Assembly (NCBI RefSeq): GCF_049445795.1
Contig: NZ_JBMSDT010000001.1
Coordinates: forward strand, 186,001-250,000
Direction: 5' to 3'
DNA: 64,000 bases
DNA from: Larkinella sp049445795
GTDB lineage: Bacteria; Bacteroidota; Bacteroidia; Cytophagales; Spirosomataceae
The notes beneath the pieces are model-generated. The model saw nothing but the letters and a program-made list of their open reading frames with translations. It had not been told where the DNA came from and ran no database searches. Positions 1 through 7,591 of the stretch are shown here, one piece after another. The position numbers and the translations under genes were made by a program. Position 1 is the first letter of the stretch. Each line of letters starts with the position of its first letter.

Positions 1-1360
1 TAATCGCCAGTCCATCGAACGGCTTGAAGGTCAGGGCGGCATTTGCCAGCACCCGGTTGGCATCCACGTCGTCGGAGGATTGGTAAATATAGTTCAGCGG
101 GTTAATCAACACGTTGGAAATGAACGGATAGGCCGTTGCCAGCACCCGGTACGTGCCGTCTTCGTTATAAGGTGTCAATGTCGGCGGAGCCGAGATTGCC
201 GCCGAAATCAACGAACCGCCCCGGTTGCCACCGCCCGAATTCTGGCGACTCGTCGTGATTTTCGTCAGCGTGGCCCCGTACGTCAGGTTGAATTTCCGGC
301 TGACATCCGACGACACATTCGCCCGCAGGGAATACCGTTTGTAATCGCTGCCGATCACGATCCCCTGCTGATTAAAGATGCTGCCGCCGACCGAAAACCG
401 GGTTTTATCGTTGCCCCCGCTAACGGTCAGGTTGTGCGTTTGCATCGGCGCTTTCCGAAAAATCAGGTTCTGCCAGTCGAAGCCTTCACCAAAGTTATTG
501 ATCTGATCCTGGGTAAAATACGGGGTCAGTTTATCGGTCGTAGCCTGTTCGTTATAAAACGTCGCGTACTCCCGGGCATTCATCAGGTCCAGTTTTTTCC
601 GAAGCGTCTGAATGCTGTAATTCCCGTCATAATCGACCTGAATTTTCCCGGATTTGCCTTGCCGGGTGGTAATCAGCACCACGCCGTTGGCCCCCCGCGA
701 TCCGTAGATGGCCGTGGCTGACGCATCTTTCAGGATTTCGATGCTCTCGATGTCGGTGTTGTTGATGATCGTCGGATTGCTGCCCGAAGTCGGAAAACCA
801 TCGATGACATACAGCGGTTCGTTGCTGCCCTGAATCGAGTTGGTCCCCCGAATCCGGACGCTGATGCTGGCCCCCGGAGCGCCCGTGTTCTGCGTCACCT
901 GCACCCCCGGCGCCCGGCCCGACAATGCCTGCAAGACGTTGGTCGCCGGAAAGGCATTTAGTTCTTTGGCCTTTACCTGCGCCAGCGACCCGGTCAGGTC
1001 CGACTTCCGAACGGTTCCGTAGCCGACCACCACGACTTCATCGAGTTGCCGTGAATCGACCTCCAGGGCCACATTGATGACGGACTGGTTGCCCACGGGA
1101 AGTTCCTGAGCGATGTAGCCGACCGACGAGAAAACCAGCGTTGCTTTGGCCGGATCGGAAACCGAGATGCGGTATTTTCCCTCGGCATCGGTCGTGGTGC
1201 CGGTGGTTGTCCCTTTCAGCGAAATGGTGGTGCCGGGCAACGGGGCATTATCGCTGGCTCCGGTCACCCGACCCGTCACAACCGACTGAGCCCACCCGAA
1301 TGGGTGAATCAGCAACAAGAGTAGACAGCTCATCCACCTTTTGTACATTATTGGCTTCAT
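1..1360 (-). CDS. SusC/RagA-family TonB-linked outer membrane receptor (3' part beyond window)
   Basis: Outer-membrane, TonB-dependent receptor of the SusC/RagA type, which takes up glycans or other large nutrients together with a SusD lipoprotein. 453 codons are visible. The start at 1360 gives a signal peptide (MKPIMYKRWMSCLLLLLI...GWAQ), then a carboxypeptidase-regulatory-like fold (about residues 25-105, with TVSLKGT-like and GKYRI patterns), then the family signature VVVGYGTVRKSDLTGS and the plug domain with YVIDGFP and GANGVVLITT. The barrel continues left of position 1, where a SusD partner would be expected. It lies downstream of the IclR gene in the same direction, but a terminator separates them. 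Substrate cannot be told. Family assignment is firm; the protein is incomplete here. Confidence 0.93.
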   Translation of the reverse strand, partial: MKPIMYKRWMSCLLLLLIHPFGWAQSVVTGRVTGASDNAPLPGTTISLKGTTTGTTTDAEGKYRISVSDPAKATLVFSSVGYIAQELPVGNQSVINVALEVDSRQLDEVVVVGYGTVRKSDLTGSLAQVKAKELNAFPATNVLQALSGRAPGVQVTQNTGAPGASISVRIRGTNSIQGSNEPLYVIDGFPTSGSNPTIINNTDIESIEILKDASATAIYGSRGANGVVLITTRQGKSGKIQVDYDGNYSIQTLRKKLDLMNAREYATFYNEQATTDKLTPYFTQDQINNFGEGFDWQNLIFRKAPMQTHNLTVSGGNDKTRFSVGGSIFNQQGIVIGSDYKRYSLRANVSSDVSRKFNLTYGATLTKITTSRQNSGGGNRGGSLISAAISAPPTLTPYNEDGTYRVLATAYPFISNVLINPLNYIYQSSDDVDANRVLANAALTFKPFDGLAI

Positions 1361-1504
1361 AAAGGATGGGTTTATTTTTATATTATAAAATTTAATTTTA
1401 TTCTATTGCAATTGTAAGCACTTCCATCAATTCTTTCCAACTTTTTTACAATTTTTTTACAAAAAAAATAAAGTCCCTCCGTCAATCCGGAGCTGCAAGG
1501 GCAC

Positions 1505-1524
1505 AAAAAAAGGGCCAAGGCCCT
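1505..1524 (-). terminator. Rho-independent terminator after the IclR gene
   Basis: Read on the minus strand, AGGGCC-TT-GGCCCT is followed directly by seven T. It lies 26 nt past the stop of the IclR-family gene and before the SusC-like gene, so it probably ends the regulator transcript. Confidence 0.65.
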
Positions 1525-1549
1525 GGTAGAAAAATCTCTCTAATCTATT

Positions 1550-2287
1550 CTAAATCAACCTTTTAGTGATTGACCTAGCCGTTTTACGAAGTAAATCCAG
1601 TAAATGTCGCTTGTCCATTGCCATGTAACGGTATTCCGGAAGATAGATACTCAAACTGGCAACGACTAACCCATTTTTATAAACCGGTACGGCCAGGCCC
1701 ATGACATGGCGGTTAGCGATGGTTTGCAAAGCCAGCTCCTCCTGCCGGATCAACGCAAGGGCTTCCATCAACTCCGTTTCGGATTTTATTTCGGGCCAAG
1801 AATCGTGGGTAGGCAGCCCATATTTAGCAATAAACCGCTGAATTTTTTCACCAGGCAACATTGCCAGCAAAAGCCGTCCCGAGGCTGCATCGTACACCGG
1901 TTTGATGTCTGTGGTGCGTACCTGCAAATCCTGTTCGGCAAACGTTCGATAAATTGCAATACGCTGATTGTCTTTCAGTACGGCCAATAAACAATTTTCA
2001 TTGACGGCCCGGGTTAGGGCATCCATCTCTTCGCGAGCGGCTTCGAGCAGATCTTTCCGGTAGGCATCATTCCCGGTCAGGCTATACGATTGGGCTCCCA
2101 GGATGTAGCCTTTCTTAGTGCCGACCTGCTCCACATACCCCCGGGCCACGAGCGTTTTCAAAATATTCGCGCAGGTCCCGTGGTTGAGCTGAAGTGCGTC
2201 GGCCAGATCACCCAGGGATTTGGGGCGTTCCGGATCATTCGAAATCAGTTCCAGCAAATCGAACGCCCGGTTAATTACCTGAATCAT
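1550..2287 (-). CDS. IclR-family transcriptional regulator
   Basis: 245-residue DNA-binding regulator. Residues 1-70 form the winged helix-turn-helix typical of IclR (RAFDLLELIS, SLGDLADALQLNHGTCANILKTL, then the wing GYVEQ...KKGYILG). Residues 75-245 fit the GAF-like effector-binding domain, with conserved features such as ASGRLLLAMLPGE and GLAVPVYKNGLVVASLSIY. IclR proteins often control catabolic genes and sense small acids or sugars. Here the next gene is a SusC-like receptor, so control of that uptake locus is plausible but inferred. It has its own promoter (2308-2337) and terminator (1505-1524), so it is probably a single-gene transcript. Confidence 0.93.
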   Translation of the reverse strand: MIQVINRAFDLLELISNDPERPKSLGDLADALQLNHGTCANILKTLVARGYVEQVGTKKGYILGAQSYSLTGNDAYRKDLLEAAREEMDALTRAVNENCLLAVLKDNQRIAIYRTFAEQDLQVRTTDIKPVYDAASGRLLLAMLPGEKIQRFIAKYGLPTHDSWPEIKSETELMEALALIRQEELALQTIANRHVMGLAVPVYKNGLVVASLSIYLPEYRYMAMDKRHLLDLLRKTARSITKRLI

Positions 2288-2307
2288 GTTCTATTATTTT
2301 TACAATG

Positions 2308-2337
2308 CAAAAATAATCATGATTCATACGAAACAAA
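2308..2337 (-). promoter_or_regulatory. Bacteroidetes-type promoter of the IclR gene
   Basis: On the minus strand a TTTTG (-33) is followed after exactly 18 nt by TATTTTTG, an exact match to the TAnnTTTG -7 element of Bacteroidetes primary-sigma promoters. The start codon at 2287 lies about 20 nt downstream of the -7 box, giving a short leader. Confidence 0.65.
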
Positions 2338-2430
2338 ATGTAGACCGAAGGGAAGGTAAAGCAGCCTTGAAATTTTATAAGGCAGAAGGATAGCTTACGG
2401 GTAGAATCCGATCAGGAAAGCAATTTTTTT

Positions 2431-2691
2431 TCACCAAACGTAATAAAAAGCCAGCCCGACCAGACCAACCAGCAGCCCTTCCATAAGCCAGATTTGCAGC
2501 GTATTCTGATTTAAAATCCGACGTGTTAGAAAATGTGCGCCAAGAGCCATCCCGATGAGCGGAATCCCGAAGAAGAAATGCAGGATATTATTTTCCTCGT
2601 TTAGATGAAGCAGTCCATTCCCAACCATCATGAAGCCCAGTCCGGCGACCAACGTGAAGGGGGTTATGAAGTCAAATAGCTTTTTGAGCAT
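2431..2691 (-). CDS. Small three-helix membrane protein, unknown function
   Basis: 86-residue protein starting MLKKLFDFITPF. It has three hydrophobic stretches (about 10-30, 38-58 and 65-85), so it should be an inner-membrane protein. The ATG shares its A with the TGA stop of the upstream 97-residue gene (TGATG), a sign of translational coupling. A longer reading frame continues upstream to 2886, but that part is antisense-like to the preceding gene's frame and rich in Arg/Pro, so the start at 2691 is preferred. No family recognised. Confidence 0.72.
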   Translation of the reverse strand: MLKKLFDFITPFTLVAGLGFMMVGNGLLHLNEENNILHFFFGIPLIGMALGAHFLTRRILNQNTLQIWLMEGLLVGLVGLAFYYVW

Positions 2692-2984
2692 CACTTCGCC
2701 AGAAATAACTCCGCCAGCGCCGTCCACTCTTCGTCCAAGGTTCCGGCAAAAACCGTCGCCCCCGCCCGGCGGTACCAGTAACCGGCATTCCAGGCGTCGC
2801 CTTCTTTGCGGTGGAGGTAGGCATGCAGCCGGTCGTAGTCGCGGGTACCTTCGCGGCTCTGGGCAACTTCGTGGGCGCGTTCCCAATCGCCTTTGCCGTC
2901 GAACCAGAGGGCTTCGGCCACCGGATGCAGGCCAGAGGGCGGGTTGGTTTCGGTCAGGCTGGCGGTAAATTCCTTGAGGGTCAT
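2691..2984 (-). CDS. Conserved small protein, unknown function
   Basis: 97-residue soluble protein rich in Trp, with the pattern ALWFDGKGDWERAHEVAQ followed by HAYLHRKEGDAWNAGYWYRRAG. I recall similar uncharacterised proteins in Bacteroidetes and other bacteria, but no function. The start lies 4 nt after the helicase stop, and its stop overlaps the start of the next small membrane protein, so it sits inside the minus-strand operon of 4841-2431. Confidence 0.8.
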   Translation of the reverse strand: MTLKEFTASLTETNPPSGLHPVAEALWFDGKGDWERAHEVAQSREGTRDYDRLHAYLHRKEGDAWNAGYWYRRAGATVFAGTLDEEWTALAELFLAK

Positions 2985-2988
2985 GGCG

Positions 2989-4410
2989 TTATTCGAAAAA
3001 CTGGGGCATGAAATTCATCAGAAACGCTTCGTCGGTCGCCCGCGTGATGGCCGTGTAAAGCCAGCGGACAAAATCCTGGTTCACCTGCCCGTCGGGCAAA
3101 TAACCCTGATCGACAAAAACCGCCGGCCACTGGCCTCCCTGGGCTTTATGGCAGGTCAATGCGTAGGCGAACTTCACCTGCAAGGCATTCAGGTACGGAT
3201 CGCGCCGGATGGCTTCCGTGCGCTCCTTTTTCGTCTTGATGTAAAAATAGTCTTTTTGCACGCTGTCGTACAATTGCCGGTTTTCGTCCCGGCCCAGCGA
3301 CGGCTGCGGGGAATAGAGCGTATCCAGAATAATCTTGCTCTCAAACTCGGGTTGCTCGTCCAGATCGACCAGCCGGAGTGTGACGGTGGCAAATTTTAGT
3401 CCGTGCTGCTCCTCGCGCTTGCGGATTTTGAGTACTTCCACAAAGTCGCCATTCGCCAGAAAACCGGCGGGTGAATCGTCGTCCAGCACCGTGTAATTAT
3501 TCTTGACGATCATCAGCATATCCCCCGCGTCGAGTTCTTCCTCGCACTGGTTGATAGCGCGCCGGATGTACTGATTATATTGCACGGCCATCTTGTTCGA
3601 GCGCGTGATGATGATCGTATTCTCGCGGCCATACTTATCGTAGCAATACCGGATTCCGTCTTCCAGTTTCTCGCCGGTCATCTTGTAAATATCCCGAAAC
3701 TTCCGCACGTTCAGGTGGATACGCGGCTGCGGTTCCTGCAACACGTCCCGCAAGTTGGTCGCATTCAGCAGAATGCCCGAATGTTCGTCCTGCCGCATGA
3801 CCTCCAGCAACTCCTGCTCAACCACCACCATGTCGAAATGCCGCTCCAGGTAGCCTTTGTCCAGCGCCGGGCTCAGTTCCTTACCCACCGGCGGTAACTG
3901 CGCCACGTCGCCCACCAGCATCAGCCGGTTTCCGGGGTTTTCAAACACAAAATCGACCAAATCGGCCAGCAGCCCGTTCATGCCAATCTCCGCATCGTCG
4001 CTGATCATCGAGGCCTCATCGACGATAAAAACCGTGTCTTCGTGGTAGTTTTTCTGCCGCTGAAACACCAGGTTTCCGGAGTTTGCATCGGCAATCTGAC
4101 GGTAAATTTTCCGATGAATCGTCTGGGCCATCCGTTTTGAGTAGTTGGCCATGACCTTGGCCGCCCGGCCGGTCGGTGCCAGCAGCACCGATTTGTACCC
4201 AAATTTGGGCAACACTTTAATCAACGTGCTGATCAGTGTCGTTTTTCCGGTACCGGCGTAGCCTTTCAGCAGAAAACAATCGCGGTAATGTTCGTGCTCC
4301 GACCGAAGCATGAACGGGTTCATCTGCTCAAAGAAAAGCTGCTGTCCGGAAGTGGGCTTGAACGGGAAGCGTTTCGCCAGCAATTGGGCGGGCGTCAGGG
4401 TTTCATTCAT
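2989..4410 (-). CDS. RecD-like ATP-dependent DNA helicase (SF1, AAA_30/UvrD_C_2)
   Basis: 473-residue superfamily 1 helicase resembling exodeoxyribonuclease V alpha subunits and phage Dda. Walker A is GYAGTGKTT at residues 50-58, Walker B is VFIVDEAS with D131-E132, followed by LMLVGDVAQLPPVG (motif III). The C-terminal part carries ALTCHKAQGGQW and WLYTAITRA, the last motifs of the UvrD_C_2 domain. It lacks the N-terminal domains of full RecD2, so it is a short stand-alone form common in Bacteroidetes. Role: ATP-driven DNA unwinding in repair or replication restart, inferred from family. The ATG at 4410 was chosen over a GTG at 4455, which would overlap the upstream stop and add a non-conserved tail. 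Confidence 0.9.
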   Translation of the reverse strand: MNETLTPAQLLAKRFPFKPTSGQQLFFEQMNPFMLRSEHEHYRDCFLLKGYAGTGKTTLISTLIKVLPKFGYKSVLLAPTGRAAKVMANYSKRMAQTIHRKIYRQIADANSGNLVFQRQKNYHEDTVFIVDEASMISDDAEIGMNGLLADLVDFVFENPGNRLMLVGDVAQLPPVGKELSPALDKGYLERHFDMVVVEQELLEVMRQDEHSGILLNATNLRDVLQEPQPRIHLNVRKFRDIYKMTGEKLEDGIRYCYDKYGRENTIIITRSNKMAVQYNQYIRRAINQCEEELDAGDMLMIVKNNYTVLDDDSPAGFLANGDFVEVLKIRKREEQHGLKFATVTLRLVDLDEQPEFESKIILDTLYSPQPSLGRDENRQLYDSVQKDYFYIKTKKERTEAIRRDPYLNALQVKFAYALTCHKAQGGQWPAVFVDQGYLPDGQVNQDFVRWLYTAITRATDEAFLMNFMPQFFE

Positions 4411-4451
4411 TGGACGAAGATACGGAAAAATGGGGCGGTTTTCAATCGAAA

Positions 4452-4841
4452 TCACTGACGCTGGTACGGAAACCGGCAGCCATCTTCGTCTTCAAATGTC
4501 ACGGTTTCATTCTTAATCACAAACCGGTACGTTTTGGTTACATCCCTCGTATTCACCATTTTCACCAGTTGCCGGTCGACCTCATACGCCCCGGCATCCC
4601 AGGCCATCTGCACCGAGGTAGCTTCCGACTGCGTTTGGTAAATTCCGTTCGCCGTAAACTCCACCACATCCGGATACACGGCGCTGCACGGGGCCGGACT
4701 AACTTTCTGCCAGGACCCGATCAAGCCGTGGGTTGGGTCGGCGGCATCCCGGACCGGTTGCCGACGACACGCAGCTAAAAAAGTACCCGTCAACACGAAA
4801 CCGAACACGAATTGCCTAAACAAATAAGAAGCTCGATGCAT
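4452..4841 (-). CDS. Putative lipoprotein, lipocalin-like size
   Basis: 129-residue predicted lipoprotein. From the ATG at 4841 the N-terminus is basic (MHRASYLFRQ), then hydrophobic, and ends in a lipobox LAAC at about residues 23-26. The rest contains GLIGSWQKV...VVEFTANGIYQTQ and a C-terminal TVTFEDEDGCRFPYQR, reminiscent of small lipocalin-like or META-type lipoproteins, but no family is certain. An ATG at 4892 would put 17 residues ahead of the signal and is less likely. It is 41 nt upstream of the helicase and may start the operon. Confidence 0.75.
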   Translation of the reverse strand: MHRASYLFRQFVFGFVLTGTFLAACRRQPVRDAADPTHGLIGSWQKVSPAPCSAVYPDVVEFTANGIYQTQSEATSVQMAWDAGAYEVDRQLVKMVNTRDVTKTYRFVIKNETVTFEDEDGCRFPYQRQ

Positions 4842-5036
4842 AAGTGGTTGTTTTTTCAAACTTATCAGAACCCCACTTGAAAAACAAGGCAATTATTTAT
4901 GCCTAATCTTGATCAAATAATTAAATTATTCGAAGAAATTAGGCCAACCAAAGCCATGAAATACAATTTTTGATTGCTTTTGTCATACGGTTTTTCTACT
5001 TTGATCCCAACCCAACTACCAAAACCTCTCCAGCCC

Positions 5037-5474
5037 ATGAAAATTCGTCAGATTCTGCAAGGCAAAACCATCAACACCATCTATTCCGTCACCTCCGATT
5101 CAACGGTTTACGAAGCTCTGGAAGCGATGGCCAGTAAAAACATCGGTGCCGTGCTGGTGATCGACGACGGCCAGCTTTCCGGCATTTTCTCCGAACGCGA
5201 TTATGCCCGTAAAGGGATTCTAAAAGGTCGGGCTTCCAAAGACACCTTGATCAAAGAGGTGATGACGGCCAACCTCATCACCATCAGCAGCGATCAGCGC
5301 CTGGAAGATGCCATGATCATCATGTCCGACAAACACATTCGCCATCTGCCCGTTGTCGACAACGGCGAACTGACCGGCATTATCTCCATCAACGACGTCG
5401 TGTCGGCCATCATCCGCGACCAGAAAGCCCGCATCGACTCCCTCGAAAGCTACATCTCCGGAAACCCTTATTAA
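5037..5474 (+). CDS. CBS-domain protein (tandem pair)
   Basis: 145-residue cytosolic protein made only of a CBS pair: CBS1 about residues 12-66 (TVYEALEAMASKNIGAVLV, GIFSERDYARK) and CBS2 about 75-130 (MTANLITISSDQ, MSDKHIRHLPVVD, GIISINDVV). Such proteins bind adenine nucleotides and sense energy state; the partner is unknown. The ATG at 5037 follows CCC and matches the usual family start; an upstream in-frame start at 4974 would add a non-conserved leader. Its stop codon is directly followed by a long palindromic repeat, and the Nudix gene begins just after that repeat. Confidence 0.92.
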   Translation: MKIRQILQGKTINTIYSVTSDSTVYEALEAMASKNIGAVLVIDDGQLSGIFSERDYARKGILKGRASKDTLIKEVMTANLITISSDQRLEDAMIIMSDKHIRHLPVVDNGELTGIISINDVVSAIIRDQKARIDSLESYISGNPY

Positions 5475-5572
5475 GAGTTAAGAGTTAAGAATGAAGAGTT
5501 AAGAGTTAGCTTCGCCACTTCTAGGGAAAAGGCGGAGCCAACTCTTAACTCTTCATTCTTAACTCTTAACTC
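5475..5572. repeat. Heptad-phased inverted repeat between CBS and Nudix genes
   Basis: Five 7-nt units (GAGTTAA twice, GAATGAA, GAGTTAA, GAGTTAG) start at the base after the stop codon. After a loop that itself pairs (GCTTCGCC with GGCGGAGC) they are mirrored as AACTCTT/CATTCTT units ending 3 nt before the next ATG. The whole 98 nt can fold into one long hairpin. Confidence 0.93.
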
Positions 5573-5575
5573 CTT

Positions 5576-6040
5576 ATGGATTTGTTTGGCAACCGGCTGC
5601 GGGTGCGGGTTTGCGGGTTGTGTCGGGTTGGGGATCAATTGCTGATGGTTCGACACCGGGGGTTGGGGCCGGCCGGCACGTTCTGGGCACCGCCGGGGGG
5701 CGGTTTGGAGTATGGCGAAACCGCCGGGCAAGCGCTCATTCGGGAGTTTCGGGAAGAAACCGGTTTGGTGATTGAGGTCGGTGAACTCCGGTTTGTGAGC
5801 GAATACCTGAACAAACCGCTGCACGCTCTTGAACTGTTTTTTGAAGCCCGGATCGTGGGCGGAGACCTGCAACTGGGAACCGATCCGGAGTTAGACACTG
5901 CTAATCAACTGCTTGCGGATCTACAACTGTTGACCTTTCAGGCTATTAAACGTCTGCCCGCCGAGGAGGTACACAGCCTTTTTCAGCGCTGTGATTCGAT
6001 GGAGGATTTATTCCAATTAAGAGGATATTTGCACCCATAG
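5576..6040 (+). CDS. Nudix hydrolase
   Basis: 154-residue Nudix enzyme that should hydrolyse a nucleoside diphosphate linked to another moiety, using Mg2+. The full Nudix box lies at residues 42-64 (GGLEYGE...REFREETGL) with all conserved residues. The N-terminal strand VRVCGLCRVGDQLLMVRH and the APPGGG entry are typical. Substrate cannot be deduced. The ATG follows the palindromic repeat after only 3 nt, so any ribosome-binding site would be inside the repeat arm. Confidence 0.9.
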   Translation: MDLFGNRLRVRVCGLCRVGDQLLMVRHRGLGPAGTFWAPPGGGLEYGETAGQALIREFREETGLVIEVGELRFVSEYLNKPLHALELFFEARIVGGDLQLGTDPELDTANQLLADLQLLTFQAIKRLPAEEVHSLFQRCDSMEDLFQLRGYLHP

Positions 6041-6130
6041 TGACGGTCTGTCCGGTATTTTTGTACTTTTAGCCGTAGGAACGGGGACTCCCCGGCGCAA
6101 CCCACTGGCATTTTATCTATTTTACTGTTT

Positions 6131-7027
6131 GTGCATACCGAGACTGTAGCTGCTGTGACCCCAACTGTCGCCCTTCGGGAAGAGTCCTTCGATCCTTCCA
6201 CGACCGACTCGTTCCAACTCTGCCTGGAAATGAGCAAAGAACGTTTCCGGTTTTGCGTGGTCGAACCCGCCGAGCGCCGTTGCATCTGGCTGGAAGATTA
6301 TACATTTCCGACGTTGTTGACCGAAAATCCGTTGATTCCGTCGTTGCGGACGATTTACCAGAACCATCCCGTATTGCAATCATCGTACTGGAAAATGATC
6401 CATGTCTCGGTCAATTCGTCGTCGTTCACACTAATTCCTTCGGCGCTTTTCCGGAAAGAATATGCCGCCCAATACCTGCAACTGATGCGCGGGAATCCGT
6501 TGTCGGCGTCGGAACACGCCCTGGCTTATACGCACCGAAACGAAGAGTTTCAGGCGGTTTTCAGCGTTGACAATGCCCTGACCGACTGGCTGGCAGCAAC
6601 CTACCCCCTTCAGCAAATTACCCTGGTTCATCAGTCGAGCGCCCTGATTCAGGCAACCTCCATGACCGACTCGGTGCTGAATTCGGACCAGAAGTTATCG
6701 TTGAATTTTGAAGGCGACTCGGTTACGATTGTCTTCCGGAAGGGCGGACAGTTTATGTTCTGCAACCGATTTGCGTTCAAAAATGCCACCGATCTGGTCT
6801 ATTATATTCTCTACGTCGTCAACGAGTTACAAACCGAACCCAAAGCTTTACAGGTTGTTTTATACGGCGAAATAACCCCCTTTGCCGAAATTTATACCTC
6901 CTTAGAGCAATTTCTACCCAATCTGTCGTTCGGTCAAACTCCCGCAGGCTTGCAGTTGACAGCCGCTTTCGACGACGTACCCGAACACCGGTATTTCAGT
7001 TTATACGGCAACACCTTCATCGACTGA
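6131..7027 (+). CDS. DUF3822-family protein
   Basis: 298-residue protein of the Bacteroidetes-specific DUF3822 family, recognised from the pattern LCLEMSKERFRFCVVEP, LIPSALFRKE, ALTDWLAATYP and the C-terminal ALQVVLYGEITPFAEIYTSLEQF. Function is not established. The start is GTG at 6131; no ATG lies near in frame. It sits 51 nt upstream of coaD in the same direction, an arrangement I recall from other Bacteroidetes, which suggests a link to coaD expression or CoA metabolism (inference). A TATTTTTG box at 6056-6063 could be the -7 element of its promoter, but I see no well-spaced -33 TTG. Confidence 0.85.
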   Translation: MHTETVAAVTPTVALREESFDPSTTDSFQLCLEMSKERFRFCVVEPAERRCIWLEDYTFPTLLTENPLIPSLRTIYQNHPVLQSSYWKMIHVSVNSSSFTLIPSALFRKEYAAQYLQLMRGNPLSASEHALAYTHRNEEFQAVFSVDNALTDWLAATYPLQQITLVHQSSALIQATSMTDSVLNSDQKLSLNFEGDSVTIVFRKGGQFMFCNRFAFKNATDLVYYILYVVNELQTEPKALQVVLYGEITPFAEIYTSLEQFLPNLSFGQTPAGLQLTAAFDDVPEHRYFSLYGNTFID

Positions 7028-7030
7028 GCC

Positions 7031-7062
7031 CGAACCGTCGAACTGTCGAACCGTCGAACCGT
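7031..7062. repeat. Short 8-nt tandem repeat, four copies
   Basis: CGAACCGT occurs as four head-to-tail units (the second is CGAACTGT) in the 51-nt gap between DUF3822 and coaD. It may form part of the coaD leader; no function is known. Confidence 0.85.
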
Positions 7063-7078
7063 ACCTTTCTGAACCTGT

Positions 7079-7534
7079 ATGAAACGAATTGCGCTTTTCC
7101 CCGGCTCCTTCGATCCTTTCACGAAGGGACACGAAGATGTGGTCTTGCGGGGCCTCAACTTATTTGACGAGATTATCATTGGCATCGGACGCAACGCGAA
7201 CAAACAACGGTATTTTCCGCTCGAACAAATGGCGGGACTGATCGAGAAAACCTTTGCCGGTCATCCCAGCGTCCGGGTGGTGACATATGACGACCTGACC
7301 GCCAACGTTGCCCGTGGGCTAGGAGCTCGTTTTTTACTACGCGGATTACGCAACACGACTGATTTTGAGTACGAAAACAGCATCTCCCAAGTCAATCGGT
7401 ACGTCTACGAAGATGTCGAAACCGTTTTTCTGATCACCTCGCCCCACCTGGCGCCCATCAGTTCGAGCATCATCCGGGAGTTGCACCGGTATTCGAAAAA
7501 TATCGACGAGTTTCTGCCGTACAAATTGTCTTGA
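7079..7534 (+). CDS. coaD: Pantetheine-phosphate adenylyltransferase (CoaD)
   Basis: 151-residue cytosolic enzyme of coenzyme A synthesis: it joins 4'-phosphopantetheine and ATP to dephospho-CoA and pyrophosphate. Family hallmarks are all present: N-terminal RIALFPGSFDPFTKGH (nucleotidyl-transferase T/HxGH motif, residues 15-18), GLRNTTDFEYE and the C-terminal ISSSIIRE that binds ATP phosphates. Length matches the usual 155-160. Probably co-transcribed with the DUF3822 gene; convergent with the Wzi-like gene downstream. Confidence 0.97.
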   Translation: MKRIALFPGSFDPFTKGHEDVVLRGLNLFDEIIIGIGRNANKQRYFPLEQMAGLIEKTFAGHPSVRVVTYDDLTANVARGLGARFLLRGLRNTTDFEYENSISQVNRYVYEDVETVFLITSPHLAPISSSIIRELHRYSKNIDEFLPYKLS

Positions 7535-7591
7535 ACCAATCGGTTCGGTCCTGACGCAAATCGAGATGGCGGTTGTTTTTTTCACTCAGGT

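Noticed and set aside
2431..2886. A 151-residue protein ending with the three-helix membrane part
   Set aside because: The extra upstream part overlaps the 97-residue gene in another frame and is low-complexity Arg/Pro; the coupled ATG at 2691 explains the data better.
5475..5572. CRISPR array
   Set aside because: The repeated units are 7 nt without spacers and the two sides are mirror images, unlike CRISPR repeats with unique spacers.
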